A DNA stretch of 20,372 nucleotides, taken from positions 1 to 20,372 of IMG/VR virus record IMGVR_UViG_3300037041_000377; one strand, written 5' to 3'. Below are positions 1-7,497 of this stretch, piece by piece; position 1 is the first letter of the stretch, and every line of letters starts with the position of its first letter. The notes beneath the pieces were generated by a model. The model did not search any database. It saw only the letters and a list, made by a program, of their open reading frames with translations, and was not told the origin of the DNA. The stretch is from a virus. The translations under genes and the position numbers were made by a program.

Positions 1-35
1 TTGTGGTGGGCTTAATATATACGTGACTAAAAGAA

Positions 36-101
36 AAAGTTTAGTGTATGCCTGAAAAAAAGTTTTAGTCATGCAGATACTTAAAGTTTAAATGTGTGCC
101 T
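36..101. repeat. Three imperfect phased direct repeats upstream of the + strand block
   Basis: Three related words begin at 36, 59 and 83: AAAGTTTAGTGTATGCCT (36-53), AAAGTTTTAGTCATGC (59-74) and AAAGTTTAAATGTGTGCCT (83-101). The spacing of 23-24 nt is close to two turns of the helix, so bound proteins would sit on the same face. They lie in the only non-coding leader ahead of the rightward block. An operator or phage promoter element is inferred; the match is imperfect and the region is AT-rich, so chance is not excluded. Confidence 0.4.
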
Positions 102-153
102 AAAATAAAACTTCTAGCTTCAAAATGACTATAATTAAGAAAAAAGATAAGTT

Positions 154-759
154 ATGAGAAAAACAACAAAAGACAAGTTGTATGATTTGGCTAGAATTAT
201 GGCATCAGAGTACAATGTAAAAGATTTAGTAGGAAGCAATGAGTTCATAGAGTATTCATTTCACGAGAATGAAGAAAACGACATTGAGTTAAGTCGTGAG
301 TTAATCACAAAGTATGAAGCTGAACTTAAAAGAATTACACTTCGTATTGAAAACGATATCATCGAACAATTAGAAGAAGAACCCTTAGATGCTTTCATAG
401 ACAACTTTGCTAAAGAAGAAGAAAAAGTCCAAGACATTAGTGAATTGTTTACACAAAAACAAAGAACACTTATAGGAGTTATTAACTTCTATTCAGATGG
501 TACATTCGAAAAGATTAGTCCTAAAAAAGAAAATCCTGTTTCAGTATCAAGAGTACCTGAGTACACAATGTTTGCTGAAGGTGAAGATGGTTACATGCTA
601 ATAAGAGGTGAGTATAAAGGACTTCTAATTCACGAGATTGATGATAGAAGATGGAAAGGCGCTGCTGCTGGCTGGGCAGGTTGGATGTTAGAGAAAGACA
701 AGAACTTAACTGATGATGATAGATCAGTCTTAAACAGAATGGTTAAAAATCAACTATGA
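154..759 (+). CDS. Acidic phage protein of unknown function
   Basis: I do not recognise this 201-residue protein. It is rich in Glu and Asp, especially about residues 35-95, where long charged helices are likely. The C-terminal part contains a Trp/Gly/Ala stretch (about 167-180, WKGAAAGWAGWMLEKD). There is no signal peptide, membrane segment or catalytic motif that I can see. The start is preceded by an A-rich leader (AAGAAAAAAGATAAGTT) with no Shine-Dalgarno sequence, as in the other genes here. It is the first gene of the rightward block and its stop overlaps the next start (ATGA), so the two are probably translationally coupled. Placement at the head of a block with a sigma-like gene would suit a regulatory or takeover protein, but that is only context. 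Confidence 0.75.
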   Translation: MRKTTKDKLYDLARIMASEYNVKDLVGSNEFIEYSFHENEENDIELSRELITKYEAELKRITLRIENDIIEQLEEEPLDAFIDNFAKEEEKVQDISELFTQKQRTLIGVINFYSDGTFEKISPKKENPVSVSRVPEYTMFAEGEDGYMLIRGEYKGLLIHEIDDRRWKGAAAGWAGWMLEKDKNLTDDDRSVLNRMVKNQL

Positions 760-1286
760 AAATATGCAAGTACTGCAATGTAGAAAGAGAAGACTACTTT
801 TATTATAGACAATCATGTGGTACTCTCTATCGTAAGTGTAAATTGTGTTTGGGTATTAAGAAAGAAATAGTAGACGATTCAAAATCAAAAGAAGCAAAAA
901 TAACTAACGGAACCAAAACTTGTAAACACTGCAAAGTAGAAAGACAATCACATTTTTTTTACACAGGAGGTTCTAAGTGTAAAGTTTGTTTAGGTGTTAA
1001 AAAGATTTTACCTAATAAACCAGAAACTATTGTAATTAACTACAATCAACCACTTAGTGAGAAAGACATAAAACAAATATATAGATTTGTTTGGTTAGTT
1101 AGAGCAAGGAATTATGATGTTGATGTTGTTGACTTTTGGAGGATAATTCACTATTACGAATGCCTATGGCCTGACTGGAGAACAGATAAAACTGAAAAGG
1201 CTAAAGATGAAATCACTAGAAAATGGAAGTCTTTAGAAAGATGGTTTTTAAAAAATAAAGAAGCTTATGAAAATCAAAACAACTGA
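756..1286 (+). CDS. Double zinc-ribbon protein
   Basis: The 176-residue protein begins with two tandem zinc-ribbon-like units. The first uses C4/C7 and C28/C31, the second C56/C59 and C75/C78. Both follow the pattern CKxCxVER...(F/Y)(F/Y)Y...CKxCLGxKK and are clearly duplicated. This resembles the small CxxC...F...CKxC fingers seen in many phage proteins, some next to HNH nucleases, but no HNH motif is present here. After about residue 95 comes a helical, aromatic-rich region (RFVWLVRARNY, FWRIIHYYECLW) ending in a basic tail, which could bind nucleic acid or protein. The start overlaps the upstream stop by 4 nt (ATGA), and the 3' end overlaps the next gene by 20 nt. Function unknown; nucleic-acid binding is inferred. 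Confidence 0.75.
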   Translation: MKICKYCNVEREDYFYYRQSCGTLYRKCKLCLGIKKEIVDDSKSKEAKITNGTKTCKHCKVERQSHFFYTGGSKCKVCLGVKKILPNKPETIVINYNQPLSEKDIKQIYRFVWLVRARNYDVDVVDFWRIIHYYECLWPDWRTDKTEKAKDEITRKWKSLERWFLKNKEAYENQNN

Positions 1287-1614
1287 TGTTAATAAACTCT
1301 TAAGATTTGCAAAGTCACCTGCAGAAGTTGAAGAACTACCTCAGCCAACCAAGGCTGAGGTTTTATCGATCATAAAAAGAATCTATGATTGCTTTCTTAA
1401 ATGTGTTTGTGAAGTTATTCTAAATGATGAGCAGATTGAAAGGATCATAAATATGATTGATGCTTTAGAGGATAGACTTTCTTACTTTGTAGGATATGAA
1501 ATCTCTTTAATAATCTTACAATCAATATTAGAAGCAGTTAATCACTGGATTGAAAATCTAATAGAGATTGAACAGTTTGAATCTGTAGTCAATTTAAAAA
1601 AGATAATCTATTAG
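1267..1614 (+). CDS. Small helical protein of unknown function
   Basis: The 115-residue product is predicted to be mostly helical, with Ile/Leu-rich amphipathic segments and no membrane span. I recognise no family. The ATG lies 20 nt inside the previous gene. The stop TAG (1612-1614) overlaps the GTG start of the sigma-like gene by one base, so coupled translation is likely. Its first third carries a perfect GC-rich hairpin followed by TTTT (listed separately), encoding residues around LPQPTKAEV; such a hairpin inside a coding region is unusual. The next in-frame Met is about 60 codons in, which would leave a very short product, so the given start is preferred. Confidence 0.65.
   Translation: MKIKTTDVNKLLRFAKSPAEVEELPQPTKAEVLSIIKRIYDCFLKCVCEVILNDEQIERIINMIDALEDRLSYFVGYEISLIILQSILEAVNHWIENLIEIEQFESVVNLKKIIY
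1338..1364 (+). terminator. Intragenic terminator-like hairpin
   Basis: CCTCAGCC (1339-1346), a 6-nt loop AACCAA, then GGCTGAGG (1353-1360) followed directly by TTTT. This is a perfect 8-bp stem with six G-C pairs, extendable by an A-T pair at 1338/1361. It has the shape of a rho-independent terminator acting on rightward transcription, but sits 72 nt inside the 1267-1614 coding region. It may attenuate transcription between the first two genes and the sigma-like gene. The T tract is short (four), so termination may be partial. Confidence 0.5.
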
Positions 1615-2171
1615 TGAGTTGGCAGGTTTGGTTAAGTAAAAACTATGCAGTGATTTCTATGTGGAGTAAGAGATGGCACAAAGAAGAGTGTGGTGAGTTA
1701 ATGTCTCTAATGTCTATCTACTTAGAAAAGAACTGGTCAACATTCTCTAACATACCTGATGACGTACAAAGAATAAAGTTTCTACAAACTTGGATGAAAA
1801 ATAATGTTAAGTGGACTAATAGTGAGTTTTCAAACAATATTAGAGTGAATAACTTTTCAGAGTCATTTACAATAGTTGATAAATCAGAAGCACAACATTT
1901 AGAAATCTTAGCAGAGAATACATCAGAGTACTTAAAAGAGTATATCATTGAGATTACATCTGACTTTGGTGAAGAAGGAGCAAGAAAGATATTAGCAGTT
2001 AAGTCAGTTTATAATGGTCTACCAACAGACTTAAAGGTTCTTTATGACTTATACATCACGAAGAACCTTTCTTTAAGAGACATAGCTAACTTATTGAATA
2101 TACCGACCTCATCTGTTTATAATATGGTTAAGGTCTTAAAAAAAGAAATTAGATTAAGATGTGGTATTTGA
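1614..2171 (+). CDS. Sigma-factor-like helix-turn-helix protein
   Basis: The 185-residue protein has the size and layout of a small ECF-type sigma factor. Residues about 137-180 form a sigma region-4-like helix-turn-helix: 'LPTDLKVLYDLY' then 'LSLRDIANLLNIPTSSVYN', the usual pattern of a recognition helix after a short turn. Residues about 10-68 (WSKRWHKEECGELM ... FLQTWMKNNVKW) look like a divergent region 2, whose normal role is core RNA polymerase contact and -10 melting. The GTG start is chosen because it gives a TAGTG junction with the upstream stop; the first ATG is 15 codons later. Its end overlaps the next gene by 13 nt. It could redirect host RNA polymerase to phage late promoters. 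Region 2 is weak, so a plain HTH regulator is the alternative. Confidence 0.65.
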   Translation: MSWQVWLSKNYAVISMWSKRWHKEECGELMSLMSIYLEKNWSTFSNIPDDVQRIKFLQTWMKNNVKWTNSEFSNNIRVNNFSESFTIVDKSEAQHLEILAENTSEYLKEYIIEITSDFGEEGARKILAVKSVYNGLPTDLKVLYDLYITKNLSLRDIANLLNIPTSSVYNMVKVLKKEIRLRCGI

Positions 2172-2407
2172 TTACAATTTTAGGACTGGCTTCAATAACA
2201 AATCTGTGGATTCATTCAGAACCTACTTATAGATTAAGAAACTTTTTGTTAGGTAAACACGAAGGTTTATGGAGAAGATTACTCGAGTGTGCAATGTGTT
2301 GTGGATTCTGGATAGGTTTAATCTTTACCTGGAACATCTACCTAGCGGCTATTATATCAATTGTATCAGAGTTTATATGCAGAAACTTAAATAGTGGAAG
2401 ATTATGA
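2159..2407 (+). CDS. Small membrane protein with CxxCCGFW motif
   Basis: An 82-residue protein with a hydrophobic N-terminus (residues 1-18), a basic middle (YRLRNF, LWRRLL) and a second hydrophobic stretch (about 48-75). The motif ECAMCCGFWIGL (C44, C47, C48) resembles the 'C-x2-C-x-G-F/V-W' signature of small DUF1360-like membrane proteins of phages and bacteria. That link is a motif impression, not a search result. Two membrane segments with the Cys motif at the membrane face are likely. It overlaps the sigma-like gene by 13 nt and the next gene by 4 nt (ATGA). Role unknown. Confidence 0.65.
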   Translation: MWYLITILGLASITNLWIHSEPTYRLRNFLLGKHEGLWRRLLECAMCCGFWIGLIFTWNIYLAAIISIVSEFICRNLNSGRL

Positions 2408-2670
2408 TAAGCACAATTAAAAAATTATTCAAGAAACAAATGACAGAACAAGAAGAATTATTCAACAGAGTCGATGGTCTTATGCAACGACTTTATGGTA
2501 GAGAAGACTACCGACACGATGCTCAAACAATAAGAGAGCTATTCAATCTACACAATGAAACATTTCCTACAACGTTAGAATACAGCGTCAGTTGTGGCGG
2601 ATGCAGAGAAAGAGTTTACAACAGACTTAGAGATTGGTGGTTATCGAATGGTGGAAAGAAAAACGTTTAA
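2404..2670 (+). CDS. Small protein with CGGCRxR motif, unknown function
   Basis: 88 residues, soluble and helical. The C-terminal half carries SCGGCRERVYNRLRDWW (C64, C67), a compact motif that I associate with small conserved proteins of Bacteroidota phages, function unknown. With only two cysteines, metal binding would need a dimer or the nearby His residues. The start overlaps the previous stop (ATGA at 2404-2407), indicating coupling. A 34-nt gap containing CTTAAAAAGATTATCTT separates it from the holin-like gene. Confidence 0.65.
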   Translation: MISTIKKLFKKQMTEQEELFNRVDGLMQRLYGREDYRHDAQTIRELFNLHNETFPTTLEYSVSCGGCRERVYNRLRDWWLSNGGKKNV

Positions 2671-2704
2671 TAAACTTTCTAACATATCTTAAAAAGATTA
2701 TCTT

Positions 2705-2884
2705 ATGAAAAGAATTAAAATAACAAAAACTCAAGGATTAGCAATCATAAGACACTCATTAACATTTGTTGGTGGTTTAGTTGTTATGTTTGGATTGTTA
2801 GATGAATCAACATTTACTGAACTTAGTGGTTCAGTTATCGCACTTTCTGGTGTGATATGGTCAATCATAGAAAAAAATAATTAA
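2705..2884 (+). CDS. Holin-like small membrane protein (Pam3-gp28-type)
   Basis: A 59-residue reading frame from ATG at 2705 to TAA at 2882-2884; it is easily missed because of its length. The basic N-terminus (MKRIKITK) precedes 'IIRHSLTFVGGLVVMFGLL' (about 14-32) and a second hydrophobic stretch 'LSGSVIALSGVIWSIIEKNN' (40-59). The order R-H-x-L-T, GG, G-L-L-D, then W-S-I-I-x-K matches my recollection of the Pam3-gp28 family of putative phage holins: two membrane helices with a short polar link. Holins form lesions in the host membrane at the end of infection. No endolysin is seen next to it. The A-rich leader CTTAAAAAGATTATCTT and placement 5 nt ahead of the next gene support a real gene. 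The family call is from motif memory. Confidence 0.65.
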   Translation: MKRIKITKTQGLAIIRHSLTFVGGLVVMFGLLDESTFTELSGSVIALSGVIWSIIEKNN

Positions 2885-2889
2885 TTAGT

Positions 2890-4053
2890 ATGCCTATTAG
2901 TCGTAATGAAGGTGAAACTCGTGATGAGTTTGTATCAAGATGTGTATCAAAGGAGATGAACTCTGGTAAGCCACAAGATCAAGCCTTAGCAATTTGTTTA
3001 ACTTATGCTGATGAGTATTTTAGAAAGTCATCTACTCAATCAGTTTCTGATGCTACTTGGTCTACTGAATCACCAATTAATATCAACCTAAAAACTTATA
3101 GAGACTATCCACAAGAAGCACGTAATAACGCTCAGACTGCACTTGACTGGGCTGAGAAAAATGGATGGGGTGATTGTGGAACTCCTGTAGGTAAAGCAAG
3201 AGCAAATCAACTTGCTAATGGCGAAGGTATTAGTGAAGAAACAATTGCAAGAATGGCTTCGTTTGAAAGACAAAGACAAAACTCAACACGTAAGTTAGGT
3301 GAAGGTTGTGGTCGTCTGGTTTGGCTTGCCTGGGGTGGTGATGCTGGTATTGAATGGGCTAGTAGAAAACTTAAAGAGATTAGACGAACTGAAACTTTTA
3401 AAAAAGTAAATCGAGTTTTATTTAATGAAGACTTTGATGTTAATGAAGTTCGTGCTTACAAAGAAATGGGTTTCAAAGTTTATGTTCGTTCTTCTCGTAA
3501 GATTAAAAAGGCAGATAAAAAAGTTTGGAACAAGTTAAAAGAAGCTAAACTAACAGAAGATAATCTCGTTTTCGGTGAAGTTAAAGAACTTGATAAAAAG
3601 TTTAACTTTGACTTACTTCTTACAGGTGAAGATGCAGTATTAGAAATGCTTAGTGTTAAAGGTCAAAATCTTAATCCTAAGAGAGTTTTAAAGTCAATAC
3701 CAGTATCTAGTATAGAAGAGGCAGAAAAGATTGAAGAGGAAGAAAGAAAGTCAATTGACTTAAAGTTTGCTAAGATTTCTTTCTTGTATAAATACGAAGA
3801 GATACCTGGCATACCACCAGCAGAAAGTGGTAGTAGAACATTTTGTAAAAGAATGTTAGCCAATGATAAGTTTTATACTTTAGAAGAAATCAAAAGTCTT
3901 TCTAATGAACACCTGAAAAAGATGTTTGCTAAATATGCAGGTCTTGAACCAGATGTATTTCTTTATAGAGGTGGTTTTTATCGATTACCAGGCACTTTAA
4001 ACACAACACCTTATTGTAGACATCAATGGACTTTAAAGATTGTTATGAATTAA
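2890..4053 (+). CDS. Multi-domain virion/head-morphogenesis-like protein
   Basis: 387 residues in at least three parts. Residues 1-45 (MPISRNEGETRDEFVSRC ... DQALAICLTYADEYF) are an N-terminal tag found on many phage proteins with the pattern E-x-x-x-x-F-x-x-R-C ... Q-A-x-A-x-C. Residues about 72-165 contain a phage module of unknown function: A-x-x-A-L, then TPVGKARANQLANG, ISEETIARMASFERQ and WLAWGGDAGIEWA. A charged linker follows. The C-terminus (about 300-387) has SRTFCKRM, FYTLEEIKSL, YRGGFY and CRHQW, the pattern seen at the C-termini of SPP1 gp7/MuF-like minor head proteins. It is encoded on the strand opposite to the portal and capsid genes, starts 5 nt after the holin-like gene, and ends tail to tail with the leftward operon, sharing TTAA. 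Structural or head-assembly role is inferred; no enzyme motif is seen. Confidence 0.65.
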   Translation: MPISRNEGETRDEFVSRCVSKEMNSGKPQDQALAICLTYADEYFRKSSTQSVSDATWSTESPININLKTYRDYPQEARNNAQTALDWAEKNGWGDCGTPVGKARANQLANGEGISEETIARMASFERQRQNSTRKLGEGCGRLVWLAWGGDAGIEWASRKLKEIRRTETFKKVNRVLFNEDFDVNEVRAYKEMGFKVYVRSSRKIKKADKKVWNKLKEAKLTEDNLVFGEVKELDKKFNFDLLLTGEDAVLEMLSVKGQNLNPKRVLKSIPVSSIEEAEKIEEEERKSIDLKFAKISFLYKYEEIPGIPPAESGSRTFCKRMLANDKFYTLEEIKSLSNEHLKKMFAKYAGLEPDVFLYRGGFYRLPGTLNTTPYCRHQWTLKIVMN

Positions 4054-5375
4054 TTTACGAAGGTAAATGAACCACCAGCAACTCCACCTGTTGCACCTGT
4101 TGGATAAACATTTGTAACATTTGTTGTTCTTAATAAAGTTCCGTTAATTGCAACTATTTCTTCACCAACCGCATTAACATCAGTAAAGTTGTAGTTTATA
4201 CATTGTGATGATGTTTTACTAATCAAATTAATATTAACAGTAGTTGATGCCGTAATTGAACTTATAACTGGTCTTGTATTAACACTTCCTGTTTGTAACA
4301 TACCAATCGCCGCTATACTACCAAATGAGTGAGTAAAATCACTATCTAAACTAATACTAGGTGCCAAATAATTATACGTAGCATCACCTGTAGCCGATGT
4401 TGAACGAAATTGTGGCACTAACGAAACATTTGATGCTGATAATGAACCACCTCTAAATCTCCAATTTGGAACACTAGCATCAGTAGTGAAAGTTCTTGTC
4501 GTACCAGCAGTGATTATATTACGACAATTTAATCCATTACCTGGGTCTAAATTAATATTTTTAGTAACACCAATAGCATTATGAAATGTGTTTGATAATA
4601 CCAAACTATCAAATTGTTTTGATCCAGCCAAGTTTATATTATAATTTGATGTGCTAAGTCCGTCCGATAATAAAACAATTCTAAATGATGGGTCTAAATT
4701 ACCATTCACTAATCTAAACTCTGGAATTGTGGCTGGACCTGAAGTAGCATTAAGTATTAATCCTTGTGAAACTGTTGAATATGTTCCAGATGTATCCATC
4801 TCAACTCTACCTGGTCCACCAGCATGTGTGAAAGCAATCGCACCACTACCAGTTAATTTAAAAACAATATCACCTCTTAATCCAGTGGTGGCTGTTGAAT
4901 AACCGTCATTAGTTGAAATACCAAGATTACCAGAAATATCTATTGTAAAAGCACCATTATAAGTATTGTTTGTACCACTTGAAGCGACTGAAAGAGTAAC
5001 ACAAAACCAATTTGTTGTAAATGTTTTACCACCTGTAATCGCAAGTATTGGTATTCTACTAGTCGTGTTCATCGTCATCGTTGAACTAGCACCACTAAAG
5101 TTCATAGTTCCAGCTCCAGCGAAAGTAGTTGTTGAACTTATTGTGTTCGTAAAAGCACCACCTGATATAGTCCAAGTTAATCCAGAGTTTAATGTAATCG
5201 TATTGTTATAGTTTGTCAGGTCAATATTTCTCGCAGCCGACGCTACATTTATCGTTAATTGTCCTGATGTCGCTGTTGCTGCTATATTATCAACAGATGT
5301 TGGAACAACTCCCTCAACCCAAGTTGCTGTTGCGTTGTAATTACCACCCGCATTACTAATTGTTCTTGTAGCCAT
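4050..5375 (-). CDS. Beta-rich adhesin-like virion protein
   Basis: 441 residues rich in Thr, Ser, Asn and Gly, with almost no charged residues and many short alternating strands, as in parallel beta-helix fibre proteins. The N-terminus 'MATRTISNAGGNYNATATW' followed by 'VEGVVPTSVDNI' is a recurring opening of phage surface proteins (G-N-x-W ... W-x-x-G-x-x-P-T-x-x-D). Residues about 40-120 repeat short patterns such as LTNYNNTITLNSG and AFTNTISSTTTFAG. No catalytic or chaperone domain is visible. It is the last gene of the leftward operon, starts at a TAATG junction with the 68-residue gene and ends at the TTAA shared with the converging gene. Position after the collagen fibres suggests a tail appendage or capsid decoration; which one cannot be decided from sequence. 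Confidence 0.65.
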   Translation of the reverse strand: MATRTISNAGGNYNATATWVEGVVPTSVDNIAATATSGQLTINVASAARNIDLTNYNNTITLNSGLTWTISGGAFTNTISSTTTFAGAGTMNFSGASSTMTMNTTSRIPILAITGGKTFTTNWFCVTLSVASSGTNNTYNGAFTIDISGNLGISTNDGYSTATTGLRGDIVFKLTGSGAIAFTHAGGPGRVEMDTSGTYSTVSQGLILNATSGPATIPEFRLVNGNLDPSFRIVLLSDGLSTSNYNINLAGSKQFDSLVLSNTFHNAIGVTKNINLDPGNGLNCRNIITAGTTRTFTTDASVPNWRFRGGSLSASNVSLVPQFRSTSATGDATYNYLAPSISLDSDFTHSFGSIAAIGMLQTGSVNTRPVISSITASTTVNINLISKTSSQCINYNFTDVNAVGEEIVAINGTLLRTTNVTNVYPTGATGGVAGGSFTFVN

Positions 5376-5581
5376 TAATTTTCATATTCATTTTTTGTAG
5401 TCCAATCAACTATTAAATCAGCCTCGTCTAAATCGACTAACTCTAATTCAGCACATCTTTTACTAACAAAATAATCAACATTTGATTCGTTTAAATCCAG
5501 TGTGATTTCCCAACCTCTCTCTCTATATTGAAAGAGTATGTTTTTCCATCCTTCACCTTCACTATTTACTATCCACTCCAT
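5375..5581 (-). CDS. Small acidic protein of unknown function
   Basis: 68 residues, acidic, with four Trp (WIVNSEGEGWKN, RERGWEITLD, VDWTTKN). I recognise no family. It is linked by one-base TAATG overlaps both to the upstream collagen fibre gene and to the downstream adhesin-like gene, so it is part of a tightly coupled fibre cluster. A small chaperone or assembly factor for fibre proteins is possible from position alone; nothing in the sequence proves it. Confidence 0.6.
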   Translation of the reverse strand: MEWIVNSEGEGWKNILFQYRERGWEITLDLNESNVDYFVSKRCAELELVDLDEADLIVDWTTKNEYEN

Positions 5582-7497
5582 TACGATTTAGTTATATTTA
5601 TTGAGAGATTAACTCTTGTTACTGCTGATGCACTATCAACATTGAATGCTATTATATCACCAGCAGTCACAGATGTTGTCCAAGTTGAAAGTGAAAGGTC
5701 TTCGTTTTTAATAGCAGTTGATAAAGTTGGTTTCTCACTACCCGCTATACTATCAGCCACTAGTGGTGGGTAGTTAGCATAAGTATCTTTCCAAACATCA
5801 ACTACTATTGAGCCAGATTGATCAGCCAAAATACTCCATCCTGTTATAGTTCCAGAGTAAGGTATTTGAATGTAACCTTTAACACCAGTTGTAATAGCAG
5901 AACCACCACCATCAATTGTAATTCCAAAAGAACCTTTATCAGAACCTGGTCCTGTCGCACCAGTAGCACCAGTAGCACCTGCAGGTCCTTGAATACCTTG
6001 TGGTCCTTGTGGCCCTTGAATACCAATTGATAATGGCGCAAAAATTATGTTATGATTATTAGAAAACGTCCATCCACCACTCACATAAGTTACTGGTATA
6101 GTAAGATAACTATTTGGTGTTATTGAAGGTGTTCCATTAACAGTCCATTTTTGATAATTATCGGAGTTGTTCTCATCTTGAATAATTAAACTATCATTAT
6201 CACTAATTAAAGCTAAGAAAACATCAATATCAACATTATCTCTCGTTAAATGTGAGATGTATAATTGAGTAGATGATATTTGTGTAACATTATCCCATCT
6301 AATTTCCCCTGATGCTGGTGTTGGTGTTTGTGTATTCGTGTGTGCTTTATATTTATAATAAGTAGTAGAAAAACCATCGGCACCAGTTGCTCCAGTCGCA
6401 CCTTGAATACCGTTAGTACCAGTAGCACCAGTTGCACCTTGAATACCTTGAGGACCATCAGCACCAGTTGCTCCAGTAGCACCTTGAATACCTTGAATAC
6501 CATCAGCACCAGTTGCTCCAGTAGCACCTTGAATACCATTGTTACCAGTCGCACCAGTTGGTCCTTGAATACCTTGTTGACCATCAGCACCAGTTGCTCC
6601 AGTCGCACCTTGAATACCGTTAGTACCAGTTGCTCCAGTAGCACCTTGAATACCTTGAGGACCATCAGCACCAGTCGCACCAGTTGAACCTTGAATACCA
6701 TTGTTACCAGTCGCACCAGTTGCTCCTTGAATACCTTGTTGACCATCAGCGCCAGTAGCACCAGTTGCGCCTTGAATACCTTGTTGACCATCAGCACCAG
6801 TTGCTCCAGTCACACCTTGAATACCATTATTACCAGTAGCACCAGTTGGTCCTTGAATACCTTGAGTACCATCGGCACCAGTCGCACCAGTTACACCTTG
6901 AATACCATTGTTACCAGTAGCACCAGTTGGTCCTTGAATACCTTGTTGACCGTCAGTACCAGTTGCTCCAGTAGCACCTTGAATACCATTATTACCTGTG
7001 GCTCCAGTTGCACCTTGTGGTCCTTGTTGACCGTCAGCACCAGTAGCACCAGTTGCGCCAGCAGCACCAGCAGCACCATTTTCACCATTAGATCCTCTCG
7101 GACCCATCATACCTCTATCACCGTCTTTACCAGCTTTACCTCTTGGTCCAGTTGCACCAGTAATACCTATTTCACCTCTTTCACCTTTAGGTCCTATTGG
7201 TCCTATCGGTCCTACTAAACCAGTGTTACCGATAGGTCCTATTGGTCCTATCGGTCCTTGTATACCTATTGGTCCTATCGGTCCTATCGGTCCTTGTATA
7301 CCTATTGGTCCTATTTCACCTTGAGGTCCAGTAGGTCCAATTACTGTTGCTACATTTTTTGCTATAATCGAAACTACACCATTACTATCTTTGAAGTACC
7401 AGTCTCCTGAATCGTTGAATAAAGTATCTACATTTTCTGGTGGAGTTGGTACTGAACCTGAACCACCTGATACTCGACTTATGTTAATTAATCCCAT
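5581..7497 (-). CDS. Collagen-like tail fibre protein
   Basis: 638 residues. After a short N-terminal part (1-53, with [18 protein letters not shown]), residues 54-375 are almost pure Gly-X-Y repeats: first GPI-rich and charged ([15 protein letters not shown]), then a regular series of [15 protein letters not shown] units. An inserted globular domain (376-490; [35 protein letters not shown]) is of a type common in phage collagen proteins. A second short collagen stretch covers 491-518. The C-terminal head (about 519-638; [37 protein letters not shown]) is a beta-sandwich-type tip domain also known from phage fibres. Such proteins trimerise and bind surfaces. Start is next to an A-rich leader; the stop overlaps the next start (TAATG). 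It is probably a receptor- or mucus-binding fibre; the exact ligand is unknown. Confidence 0.85.
   Translation of the reverse strand: MGLINISRVSGGSGSVPTPPENVDTLFNDSGDWYFKDSNGVVSIIAKNVATVIGPTGPQGEIGPIGIQGPIGPIGPIGIQGPIGPIGPIGNTGLVGPIGPIGPKGERGEIGITGATGPRGKAGKDGDRGMMGPRGSNGENGAAGAAGATGATGADGQQGPQGATGATGNNGIQGATGATGTDGQQGIQGPTGATGNNGIQGVTGATGADGTQGIQGPTGATGNNGIQGVTGATGADGQQGIQGATGATGADGQQGIQGATGATGNNGIQGSTGATGADGPQGIQGATGATGTNGIQGATGATGADGQQGIQGPTGATGNNGIQGATGATGADGIQGIQGATGATGADGPQGIQGATGATGTNGIQGATGATGADGFSTTYYKYKAHTNTQTPTPASGEIRWDNVTQISSTQLYISHLTRDNVDIDVFLALISDNDSLIIQDENNSDNYQKWTVNGTPSITPNSYLTIPVTYVSGGWTFSNNHNIIFAPLSIGIQGPQGPQGIQGPAGATGATGATGPGSDKGSFGITIDGGGSAITTGVKGYIQIPYSGTITGWSILADQSGSIVVDVWKDTYANYPPLVADSIAGSEKPTLSTAIKNEDLSLSTWTTSVTAGDIIAFNVDSASAVTRVNLSINITKS
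6373..7059 (-). repeat. Collagen minisatellite (alternating 36- and 45-nt units)
   Basis: Residues about 147-375 of the collagen fibre are coded by imperfect tandem DNA repeats. A 12-residue unit ([12 protein letters not shown], 36 nt) alternates with a 15-residue unit ([15 protein letters not shown], 45 nt), giving an 81-nt higher-order period that is broken in places by two 15-residue units in a row. All units are multiples of 9 nt, so gain or loss of a unit keeps the Gly-X-Y frame. A simpler GPI repeat (GGTCCTATTGGTCCTATC) lies upstream at about 7190-7320. Confidence 0.85.

Noticed and set aside
130-135. TATAAT before the first gene as a sigma-70 -10 box
   Set aside because: No -35-like partner at the right distance, it lies only 18 nt before the ATG, and Bacteroidota use a different -7 box; AT-rich chance is likely.
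4651-5211. + strand frames antisense to the adhesin-like gene
   Set aside because: Shadows of a low-complexity Thr/Ser gene; no leader, no domains, and the opposite frame is supported by TAATG coupling.
6373-7059. CRISPR-like array because of regularly spaced repeats
   Set aside because: Units are directly adjacent and coding, with no unique spacers; they are collagen coding repeats.
6246-7218. Long open frames on both strands inside the collagen gene (e.g. Ser/Thr-rich + strand frames and Leu/Val-rich - strand frames)
   Set aside because: They follow from the Gly-X-Y DNA repeat read in other frames, have monotonous composition and no leader; the collagen frame is the real gene.
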